8,355 nucleotides of DNA from Syntrophobacterales bacterium (GTDB lineage Bacteria; Desulfobacterota; Syntrophobacteria; BM002). Made by a program: the position numbers and the translations under genes. How positions within the stretch are numbered: the stretch's first letter is position 1; each line of letters opens with the position of its first letter. The notes under the pieces were generated by a model that worked only from the letters and a program-made list of their open reading frames with translations, had not been told where the DNA came from and searched no databases. The DNA lies in contig JAUWKY010000081.1 of the NCBI GenBank assembly GCA_030613915.1, forward strand, positions 1 to 8,355. Direction: 5' to 3'. Of this stretch, positions 1 to 4,385 are shown one piece after another.

Positions 1-141
1 CTGCGACCGCAGATGGATTTGTCAATCCCGTCCTGGAGGTACCCGGTCTCATATGGAAGATTTGGGTTTTGAACCAGCAGGAAAAGCTTACTGGCGGTAT
101 TTATCTTTTCCAGACGGCTGGGGCCAGGCTGGTGATATGAT
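1..141. other. Left-edge segment, no gene supported
   Basis: This stretch follows the 3' end of the tRNA. One plus-strand frame (from base 2) and one minus-strand frame (running off the left edge) are both open, but neither has a convincing start or ribosome binding site, and I recognise neither translation. The minus frame contains a moderately protein-like run (LEKINTASKLFLLVQNP) that could be the end of a gene truncated by the window or a fragment left at the tRNA. No terminator with a T-run follows the tRNA. Confidence 0.3.
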
Positions 142-229
142 TGGTGCCTGGGGGGGGAGTCGAACCCCCACGCCCACTAGGAGCAAGGGATTTTAAGTCC
201 CTTATGTCTACCAGTTCCATCACCCAGGC
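142..229 (-). tRNA. tRNA-Leu (anticodon UAA)
   Basis: The minus strand folds as a complete class II tRNA. The seven-base acceptor stem is GCCTGGG (229-223) pairing with CCCAGGC (152-146), then discriminator A (145) and an encoded CCA (144-142). The D arm carries GGAACTGGTAGAC. The anticodon stem AGGGA/TCCCT encloses loop CTTAAAA (197-191) with anticodon TAA at 195-193. A long variable arm follows, then a T arm of GGGGG-TTCGACT-CCCCC. The long variable arm, the A discriminator and the UAA anticodon all indicate leucine (decodes UUA and probably UUG). It is 88 nt including CCA, and has a dedicated promoter upstream. Confidence 0.97.
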
Positions 230-253
230 ACGAAGAAAGACAAGTCAAAGCAG

Positions 254-282
254 AATCTAGAGGTTTTCCCTTGAGATGTCAA
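254..282 (-). promoter_or_regulatory. Sigma-70-type promoter of tRNA-Leu
   Basis: On the minus strand a perfect -35 TTGACA (282-277) is followed after exactly 17 bases by TAGATT (259-254), a 4/6 match to the -10 consensus. Transcription would start near 247, about 18 bases before the mature tRNA end at 229, a normal length for a 5' leader removed by RNase P. The near-ideal geometry and position make this one of the best-supported promoters in the window. Confidence 0.8.
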
Positions 283-304
283 TTGCTAGCTGCCTGCTGT
301 ATTT

Positions 305-352
305 CCCTATGCCCTATGCCTTCCCAAACTGGGAACCCGCCCGAAGGGTGGG
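305..352. repeat. Spacer with tandem CCCTATG and two hairpins
   Basis: The spacer between the radical SAM gene and the tRNA promoter holds two tandem copies of CCCTATG (305-318). A hairpin TTCCC/GGGAA (321-325 with 331-335) and a second, GC-rich one CCCGCCC-GAA-GGGTGGG (336-352) follow. The second has a GNA-type triloop and one G-T mismatch. They lie just downstream of the radical SAM stop codon on the minus strand and could act as a 3' stabiliser or weak terminator, but there is no T-run on either side. Confidence 0.45.
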
Positions 353-378
353 AGTCCGAAGGACAAATCCGCAATCTT

Positions 379-1524
379 CTAATAATCTTTCCCCAAAAGA
401 TGTAAATTGCCGATGTGGACGCGCTTGAGGCCGGCGCCTTCGGCAACCTCCTTGCAGCGAAGGGCATGCGTGCGGGAGGTGGTGGGAAGATCTTGCAGGT
501 GGAAGTGCGGATAGAATGCCAGCAGACTGTAAGGAATCTCCGGGTTCAACTCAGCAAGGTAGCCTGCTATTCCGGCGACTTCCTTCTCATCCACATAGCC
601 GGGAACCAGCAGGGTGCTGGCAATGAGCATTGGCGGCTCTGGCCGCTGCGAAACCAGCTCGCTCAGGACTTTGAAGTTTTTCAGGGTCTTTTTGTTGGTG
701 ACTCCGCACAAGGCATAGTGAACACTTTCATTCCAGGCCTTGAGATCGAACTTTATGCATCCTCCCGACTCCAGTGACAGACTGCCCATCATGCTGAGAA
801 AGGGCTCCTGCACACCGCCGTTGGTCTCCCAACACACCCTGAGGATTCGCCCGGATGCGTTTTGCAGGGCGAGCTTGGAGGTCTTTAAGGCGTGGAGGAT
901 TTGCGGTGTGGGGTCTCCGCCAAAATAACAAATGCAGGTTGTCTTATCTTGCACTGCCCCGGCCAACTGCCTGGCGGATATACGCTGAGTTGAGCGAGTT
1001 CGATCTTTGAACTGGTAATTCTGACAATACAGGCAGTTGAAGGAACAGGCATGGTAAAAGACGGCCAGGTTGTTATGGCCATGCTCGGGGCCGTTAGAGG
1101 TAGCATATTTGGGGTAGCCACAGCCTGTGCCGCCGGGACAAACAAAATCTCCCACACAGTTGGTGGGAAGCGGGTCGTAGTAGTAAGAAAGATTGCCCTC
1201 GTGCGGGCGGCCGCCTTTTAAGGTGCCGCTTTCCACGCGACGAAGCCCGCAGAAGCCCACACCGCCTTCGGAGATTCTGCATTGGTGCACGCAAAGCTGC
1301 CAGGTGATGCCAGTCTCTGCCCGGGGAGGTTCTTCAGGAAGACCATACGGTTTCCGGGTGCGGTGGTGAACCTTTTTGATTTCCGGCCACACTTCTTCAA
1401 AATGGGCCCGGATACAATCTGCGCAGAAGCCTATTACAGCGGAGATGGTAGGGCCGCTTTTGCCGCATTGTTGGCAGGAGCCCATGCGAACGTGGCCCGT
1501 CTCAAAAGTTTCAAAACCGGTCAT
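379..1524 (-). CDS. Radical SAM protein, PflA/AmmeMemoRadiSam-like
   Basis: Probably a radical SAM enzyme (COG1180-like) that reductively cleaves S-adenosylmethionine at a [4Fe-4S] cluster; the substrate is unknown. With the ATG at 1524 it has 381 residues. An N-terminal zinc-ribbon-like pair sits at C17/C20 and C34/C37. A second Cys cluster C78-x3-C82-x9-C92 resembles the 'CxxxCxIxEGxxGxCGxR' segment of AmmeMemoRadiSam proteins. The cluster motif ACSFNCLYCQN (C160, C164, C167) is the canonical CxxxCxxC, followed by GGDPTP (202-207) and a KFDLKAWN segment. A GTG at 1536 and an ATG at 1485 are alternative starts. GTG 1536 abuts the hairpin repeat, ATG 1485 lies just before the first Cys pair, and ATG 1524 has GGGGTGA nine bases upstream. 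It lies downstream of the THEP1-like gene in the same direction. Radical SAM membership is firm; the subfamily is inferred. Confidence 0.88.
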   Translation of the reverse strand: MTGFETFETGHVRMGSCQQCGKSGPTISAVIGFCADCIRAHFEEVWPEIKKVHHRTRKPYGLPEEPPRAETGITWQLCVHQCRISEGGVGFCGLRRVESGTLKGGRPHEGNLSYYYDPLPTNCVGDFVCPGGTGCGYPKYATSNGPEHGHNNLAVFYHACSFNCLYCQNYQFKDRTRSTQRISARQLAGAVQDKTTCICYFGGDPTPQILHALKTSKLALQNASGRILRVCWETNGGVQEPFLSMMGSLSLESGGCIKFDLKAWNESVHYALCGVTNKKTLKNFKVLSELVSQRPEPPMLIASTLLVPGYVDEKEVAGIAGYLAELNPEIPYSLLAFYPHFHLQDLPTTSRTHALRCKEVAEGAGLKRVHIGNLHLLGKDY

Positions 1525-1547
1525 AAAACTTTTCACCCCGACCCTAA

Positions 1548-1598
1548 CCCTCCCCCGTCCCAGCTACGCTGCAGCGGGATCTTCGACAAGGGGGAGGG
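1548..1598. repeat. GC-rich hairpin repeat between NTPase and radical SAM genes
   Basis: Perfect nine-base arms CCCTCCCCC (1548-1556) and GGGGGAGGG (1590-1598) flank a 33-base interior. The pairing extends by GTC/GAC (1557-1559 with 1585-1587), with an AA bulge, and the interior holds the palindrome GCTGCAGC. It sits alone in the 100-bp gap between two co-directional genes. The CCCTAACCCTCCCCC type of sequence looks like a dispersed intergenic repeat, and a shorter relative lies at 3655-3675. It may tune expression of the downstream radical SAM gene. Confidence 0.6.
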
Positions 1599-1636
1599 GA
1601 TTTGCTGGGTTTCCATAATGACAGCCTTGCCTAATA

Positions 1637-2152
1637 TTATAACCGCATTTCTTTAAGGAAAAGATCCAGGGCTAGATCCCGGGTGTTCTCCGTTATGGAA
1701 ATCAGTGAAACATCATCTCTTTTTTTGATGGATTGTATGAAGCGGTCACCCTTTATGGCAACTGAACCAATGACCAGGTTAGCTGAAGAGAGTACCTTGA
1801 GGAGAGTCTCTTTGAAGAGTCGAGAGAAACATTCCATTTTTCCAATCTCATCAACCACCACGATCTGATCGGGCGTAGAAGGAAGCATGGAAGGTACTGC
1901 AATCTGGTCTAGATCCTCGAGATTCACTCTGTATTTCCCCACCCTGAATGTACTCCTAAAGCTCTGATGGGCTAACACCCCGGTCTTTCCTTCAAGTGTA
2001 GTTATGGAAAAACCCACCCGTCGGCCCTTCTCCCTGAGTTCTTGGGTAAAGAATCCGGTTGCCGGTCTGCTGATCCCCTGGACCACCTTTTCTATCAAAG
2101 TTGATTTACCCGAGCGAGGTGGCCCGGTAACGAGAATATTATTAGCTGGCAC
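1637..2152 (-). CDS. THEP1-family nucleoside-triphosphatase
   Basis: A P-loop NTPase of the THEP1 family (COG1618), whose characterised members hydrolyse nucleoside triphosphates in vitro; the cellular role is unsettled. The 171-residue product matches the usual family length. Walker A is GPPRSGKST (10-18) and Walker B is IVVVDEIGKME (97-107), the DEIGKME string being characteristic of the family; the ATGFFTQELR segment (31-40) is also typical. The start is GTG 2152: GAGGG lies seven bases upstream and the Walker A follows immediately, as in relatives. A longer reading frame to 2308 exists, but that extension is Phe/Pro-rich and runs over the likely promoter. The radical SAM gene follows in the same direction. 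Confidence 0.9.
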   Translation of the reverse strand: MPANNILVTGPPRSGKSTLIEKVVQGISRPATGFFTQELREKGRRVGFSITTLEGKTGVLAHQSFRSTFRVGKYRVNLEDLDQIAVPSMLPSTPDQIVVVDEIGKMECFSRLFKETLLKVLSSANLVIGSVAIKGDRFIQSIKKRDDVSLISITENTRDLALDLFLKEMRL

Positions 2153-2196
2153 GCAATTTCCCTCGTCTGTGCTTGCCTCGAATTGCAGCGCTCTAA

Positions 2197-2227
2197 ATAT
2201 TAGGCAAAAAGATAAGATGAAAGTCAA
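2197..2227 (-). promoter_or_regulatory. Candidate promoter for THEP1-like gene
   Basis: On the minus strand TTGACT (2227-2222) is followed after 19 bases by TAATAT (2202-2197). The hexamers are good (5/6 each), but the spacer is two bases longer than ideal. A start near 2190 would give a leader of about 38 bases to GTG 2152. Its position inside the longer open frame is an additional argument for the GTG 2152 start. Confidence 0.45.
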
Positions 2228-2270
2228 CCTGAGAATGATTAGAGTAGGTGGAGAAGGGAAGGGTGGATAA

Positions 2271-2366
2271 AAAGGTTGGGGCCATTCCTCTGTTGACAAC
2301 GTTAGCACTTTAAGGTCACTATTGAAGGAGTTTGAAACGCTCTATTTCGGCCACTCTCATAAGTAG
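2271..2366 (+). pseudogene. Possible C-terminal fossil, metallo-beta-lactamase-like
   Basis: An open stretch without a start codon runs from just after a TAA (2268-2270) to TAG 2364-2366. It encodes a 31-residue tail ending LLKEFETLYFGHSHK. A helix followed by strand and 'GHS' is the usual end of metallo-beta-lactamase-fold hydrolases (D/EFDxLxxGHG). The match rests on a few residues and the rest of the gene is absent, so it may be chance. It overlaps the region upstream of the THEP1-like gene, on the opposite strand. Confidence 0.2.
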
Positions 2367-2441
2367 TGGACCGGGGCCTAAAGTTCAGCAGCGGTGGCCC
2401 TTTCTATTCGTATCATTTCCTGGGAGGAATGAATTCGTCTG

Positions 2442-2634
2442 ATGGACTCGAGATTGGAAGATCTTCTGGCTGACAAGATGAGTAAAAAGAGATATAGAGT
2501 TAAGGGAGCATGCCCCCAAAGGAATCCAGTTCGATGATATACCGGAAGAGTGGAAGTGTCCGGTCTTTGGTGCCGGGAAAAAGATGTTCAGACCGCTTGC
2601 AGGTCCAGGTTCAGTTGCTGAAGAAGGATCTTAA
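2442..2634 (+). pseudogene. Decayed rubredoxin
   Basis: The frame ending at TAA 2632-2634 reads HAPKGIQFDDIPEEW then KCPVFGAGKKMF. This is recognisably the second half of a rubredoxin (GIxPGTxFEDLPEDWxCPxCGAGKxxF), except that the second Cys of the CPxCG knuckle is Phe (TTT at 2560-2562). The first CxxCG knuckle is missing. Upstream, another frame starting at ATG 2442 gives a Lys/Arg-rich lead-in (MSKKRYRVKG from 2478) like a rubredoxin N-terminus, and runs into TGA at 2535. A deletion plus frameshift between about 2500 and 2512 explains both. With one or no ligands left from four cysteines it cannot bind iron in the normal way. Rubredoxin origin is likely, function unlikely. Confidence 0.6.
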
Positions 2635-2659
2635 TGTTTTTTGTTAATATTTTTATAAA
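2631..2659 (+). promoter_or_regulatory. Candidate promoter of the rubrerythrin operon
   Basis: TTAATG (2631-2636), 17 bases, then TATAAA (2654-2659; 5/6 to the -10 consensus) in the most AT-rich part of the window. A start near 2666 would give a leader of about 46 bases before ATG 2712. The -35 is weak (3/6), which would suit an activated or derepressed promoter. Confidence 0.4.
2644..2658 (+). promoter_or_regulatory. PerR-box-like inverted repeat
   Basis: TTAATATTTTTATAA matches the PerR consensus TTATAATNATTATAA at 11 of the 14 defined positions. It overlaps the candidate -10 of the promoter ahead of the small-protein/RCKP/rubrerythrin genes. PerR is a peroxide-sensing Fur-family repressor that controls rubrerythrin genes in several anaerobes. 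AT-rich DNA produces such matches by chance, so this is a suggestion supported mainly by context. Confidence 0.35.
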
Positions 2660-2711
2660 AAAGTGAATTATTTTGAGATCTTGAAGTGAATCCATTAAGA
2701 AAACGTTTGAT

Positions 2712-2864
2712 ATGGTTGAAAACATGCTCGAACTCGCAGACGAGGGCGATGCTGGGCGCGAAGATGTGGGGTGCGGCATACTTTACGCTGTTCTGCGTGA
2801 TTCGGCTTATAAGATAAAAAGGCTAGCCAAGGCTGAGCGGGAAGCTCATAGCAAGAAAGGCTAG
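2712..2864 (+). CDS. Small conserved-looking protein, 50 residues
   Basis: ATG 2712 to TAG 2862-2864 encodes a 50-residue soluble, highly charged protein with a central GREDVGCGILYAVLRDSAYK segment (15-34) and a basic helical C-terminus. I believe similar small hypothetical proteins with an 'REDVGCGVLYGVLRDSAYKI' core occur in deltaproteobacteria next to rubredoxin or rubrerythrin genes, but cannot verify this here. C21 is the only Cys. No strong SD precedes ATG 2712. The same frame is open back to 2685 and reads SIKKTFD before the Met, so an unusual ATT start at 2694 is conceivable. It ends 28 bp before the RCKP gene and is probably co-transcribed with it. Function unknown; a helical adaptor or regulator of the redox proteins is a guess. 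Confidence 0.7.
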   Translation: MVENMLELADEGDAGREDVGCGILYAVLRDSAYKIKRLAKAEREAHSKKG

Positions 2865-2892
2865 TGGAGAGTAATTAGGAGGAGATGAAACT

Positions 2893-3000
2893 ATGGCTAC
2901 TTTTAAGTGTGCTAGTTGCGGTTATGAGAAAGAGGGAAGATGCAAGCCTCAGAAGTGCCCTGAGTGTGACGGCAAGAAGACCTTCGAAAAGAAGGAATAG
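2893..3000 (+). CDS. RCKP-type rubredoxin-like mini-protein
   Basis: A 35-residue protein that probably binds one metal ion through two Cys knuckles: C6-x2-C9-G and C22-x2-C25, with the diagnostic RCKPQKCP segment (16-23) and an extra C17 inside RCKP. This is the pattern of the RCKP-type rubredoxin-like family, which consists of proteins of about this length. The start ATG 2893 has an excellent AGGAGGAG (2877-2884) eight bases upstream. It lies between the 50-residue gene and rubrerythrin. By context it may be an electron donor or metal-site partner for rubrerythrin; that role is inference. A longer overlapping frame starting at 2885 is rejected because it scrambles the cysteines, although its distal part is discussed separately. 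Confidence 0.88.
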   Translation: MATFKCASCGYEKEGRCKPQKCPECDGKKTFEKKE

Positions 3001-3121
3001 TGGCGACGGAGAGACCTGGTGGGATTTGGGCAGGAACTCAGGGACTGCCCTTGATTATCTGGCTCTTGAAGGTCTAACTTTTGTGGCCGATAAACTGGCC
3101 GATAAACTAACATCTATCTAA
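3001..3121 (+). other. Coding-like stretch between RCKP gene and rubrerythrin
   Basis: Directly after the RCKP stop, the +1 frame is open to TAA 3119-3121. It reads like protein, with GETWWDLGRNSG then ALDYLALEGL and a tandem ADKLADKL, ending just before the rubrerythrin SD. There is no ATG; TTG 3026 is a weak possible start, with GGAGAG upstream of it. It could be an independent small ORF with a non-standard start, a remnant of a gene fused or frameshifted onto the RCKP gene, or a chance open frame. Confidence 0.3.
3084..3107 (+). repeat. 12-bp tandem duplication ahead of rubrerythrin
   Basis: Two adjacent exact copies of TGGCCGATAAAC (3084-3095 and 3096-3107), with the next base also matching. 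Because the unit is four codons long, any frame is preserved; in the coding-like frame it yields ADKLADKL. It ends 12 bases before the rubrerythrin SD. Confidence 0.85.
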
Positions 3122-3134
3122 AAGGAGGAACTTA

Positions 3135-3629
3135 ATGTCTAAGTCAGAACAACATTTGAGGGATGCGTTTGCAGGGGAGTCCCAGGCCAACCGTAAATAT
3201 CTCGCCTTCGCTGAGAAGGCGGATAAAGAGGGTTATCCACAGGTTGCTAAACTTTTTCGGGCTGCGGGGGCGGCTGAAACCGTTCATGCCCACGCTCACC
3301 TGCGCGCTCTGGGAGAAATTGGAAATACTGCGGATAATCTTGAGGTGGCAGTAGCTGGTGAGACCCACGAGTTCAAGCAGATGTATCCTGAGATGATCAA
3401 GGACGCCAAAGAGGAGGGCAACAAGACGGCGGAGCGGAGCTTCGTTTATGCCAACGAAGTGGAGCAGGTCCATGCGAAGCTCTATCAGAATGCTTTGGAC
3501 AACCTGGACAGTTTGGAAGAGGCGGACTACTACGTCTGCAGTGTGTGCGGTATGACCGTTGAACATGAGGCCCCGGATAGCTGCCCGGTATGTAGTGCCA
3601 AGGCGAGTGCCTTTTTCAAGGTAGACTAA
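3135..3629 (+). CDS. rbr: Rubrerythrin
   Basis: A 164-residue cytoplasmic non-haem diiron peroxidase that reduces hydrogen peroxide with electrons from rubredoxin-type donors. The N-terminal ferritin-like four-helix domain carries the expected ligands: E15 (GES), E48 and H51 (ETVH), E76 and E79 (ETHE), E110 and H113 (EQVH). The C-terminal rubredoxin-like domain has C135-x2-C138-G and C150-x2-C153. The length is slightly short of classical rubrerythrins (about 190) but normal for the compact form. ATG 3135 has AAAGGAGG upstream at ideal spacing. It is third in the likely operon after the 50-residue and RCKP genes, 134 bp beyond the latter. Confidence 0.97.
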   Translation: MSKSEQHLRDAFAGESQANRKYLAFAEKADKEGYPQVAKLFRAAGAAETVHAHAHLRALGEIGNTADNLEVAVAGETHEFKQMYPEMIKDAKEEGNKTAERSFVYANEVEQVHAKLYQNALDNLDSLEEADYYVCSVCGMTVEHEAPDSCPVCSAKASAFFKVD

Positions 3630-3654
3630 CTAGTGTTTTTCCGCAAGCTTCTTA

Positions 3655-3675
3655 CCTCTCCCTTGGCGGGAGGGG
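3655..3675. repeat. GC-rich hairpin after rubrerythrin
   Basis: CCTCTCCC (3655-3662) pairs with GGGAGGGG (3668-3675) around a TTGGC loop, with one wobble. It lies 26 bp after the rubrerythrin stop. It resembles the shorter core of the repeat at 1548-1598 and may be a dispersed palindromic element. The lack of a following T-run argues against an intrinsic terminator, though it could protect the mRNA 3' end. Confidence 0.55.
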
Positions 3676-3683
3676 GACCTAAT

Positions 3684-3747
3684 CGCATAGCGCAAAGAGC
3701 AAAGAGCAGAGCGCAGAGCGTCGAAAGGAAGTTTTGTTCGCTATGCG
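3684..3747. repeat. Inverted repeat flanking an AGAGC-rich tract
   Basis: Nine-base arms CGCATAGCG (3684-3692) and CGCTATGCG (3739-3747) are exact reverse complements. Between them lies a purine-rich run of AAAGAGC, AGAGC and AGAGCG units (3693-3720). Together they fill most of the gap between rubrerythrin and the following gene. It looks like a small intergenic repeat element rather than a gene. Confidence 0.55.
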
Positions 3748-3792
3748 CCATGCGGATTTTCACCGCCAAGAGTTGAGACAGGGAGTGATCCG

Positions 3793-4152
3793 ATGCTGAG
3801 CATAGAAGATATCAAGGAAAACCAGGAAATCATGGACTGCCTGAATCTGGAGATGACTCCTGAAAAGGCGGTGGCGCTCTATCTGGAGTGGGGATCGTCG
3901 TGGGCCCATGGTCGGGACTTCGTCCGGTCTAACAGCGATGTGAGTTGCTACTTCACCATTGATGCCTGGAAGACCCCGGCGCAGCTCCTTCTTGTGCGGC
4001 AGAGCATGGCGGAAACAGAAATCGTTGGTGAAGTGGAGATTCCCGCGGATCTGATGAAAAGGGAACTGGAGTCGTGGGGTGGCAGGAGAGGTACCTACGG
4101 GATCAGCGAAGAGGTCAAGAACTGGTTTCGAAACAAATTAGCCTTGAGCTGA
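3793..4152 (+). CDS. Conserved hypothetical, DVU0772-like
   Basis: A 119-residue acidic cytoplasmic protein without signal or membrane segments. From memory it resembles the family named after Desulfovibrio vulgaris DVU0772: an N-terminal SIEDIK helix, MTPEKAVALYLEWGSSW (21-37), a YFTIDAW strand (53-59) and a C-terminal EEVKNWFRNKL helix. The family has no known biochemical function and seems typical of sulfate-reducing and related deltaproteobacteria. ATG 3793 has GGGAG (3781-3785) seven bases upstream. It follows rubrerythrin after a repeat-filled spacer and is followed by a strong terminator, so it may be the last gene of the redox operon or have its own unseen promoter. Family assignment moderate; function unknown. 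Confidence 0.75.
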   Translation: MLSIEDIKENQEIMDCLNLEMTPEKAVALYLEWGSSWAHGRDFVRSNSDVSCYFTIDAWKTPAQLLLVRQSMAETEIVGEVEIPADLMKRELESWGGRRGTYGISEEVKNWFRNKLALS

Positions 4153-4224
4153 GATGGATGTGAGTATCTGAGTGACGGGTAATTCTCTTGGTGCCAGGTA
4201 AGTGGCGATGAGACGGAATCTGCA

Positions 4225-4259
4225 AGAGCCAGTCTCCATGCGGGACTGGCTCTTTTTTT
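4225..4259 (+). terminator. Rho-independent terminator
   Basis: A perfect ten-base stem AGAGCCAGTC (4225-4234) with GACTGGCTCT (4244-4253) and a nine-base loop runs straight into seven T residues (4253-4259). It lies about 70 bp after the DVU0772-like gene and before the promoter of the ferritin-like gene, so it marks an operon boundary. Confidence 0.95.
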
Positions 4260-4309
4260 GGGTTAGTAGGATATTAATGCTCCTTTTTTTCTTGGCAGGG
4301 TGATTGATC

Positions 4310-4339
4310 TTGACGAAATTGGCAAGGAAAAACTATTAT
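4310..4339 (+). promoter_or_regulatory. Sigma-70-type promoter of ferritin-like gene
   Basis: TTGACG (4310-4315), 18 bases, then TATTAT (4334-4339); each hexamer matches 5/6. A start near 4346 gives a 40-base leader containing the SD GGGAGG (4374-4379). Located directly after the upstream terminator. Confidence 0.75.
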
Positions 4340-4385
4340 CGAGTAAGACTGACACTTGGCTTTATGTAACTGCGGGAGGTTAATT

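Noticed and set aside
111..132. Terminator for the tRNA
   Set aside because: The CCAG/CTGG pairing is short with a large interior and there is no T-run on the minus strand.
415..777. Plus-strand frame of 120 codons
   Set aside because: Antisense to the radical SAM gene, whose Cys motifs prove the minus frame; no family resemblance.
2153..2308. N-terminal extension of the THEP1-like protein to 2308
   Set aside because: The extension is Phe/Pro-rich, absent from the family, and contains the likely promoter. GTG 2152 has a good SD and gives the usual family length.
2293..2322. TTGACA followed by CACTAT as a plus-strand promoter
   Set aside because: The -35 is perfect, but at 18 bases the -10 matches only three positions, and the next gene on this strand is a fossil.
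2885..3121. A 78-residue protein starting at ATG 2885
   Set aside because: Its first half is the RCKP gene read in the wrong frame; the AGGAGGAG lies adjacent to or overlapping this ATG and suits ATG 2893. Only its distal half is kept as a cryptic stretch.
3144..3566. Minus-strand frame of 140 codons
   Set aside because: Antisense shadow of rubrerythrin.
4153..4224. Riboswitch or small RNA before the terminator
   Set aside because: No recognisable aptamer core; the hairpin and T-run are sufficiently explained as the terminator of the upstream gene.
4356..4385. TTG start for the ferritin-like gene
   Set aside because: It would place the strong GGGAGG SD inside the coding region. ATG 4386 is correctly spaced from that SD.
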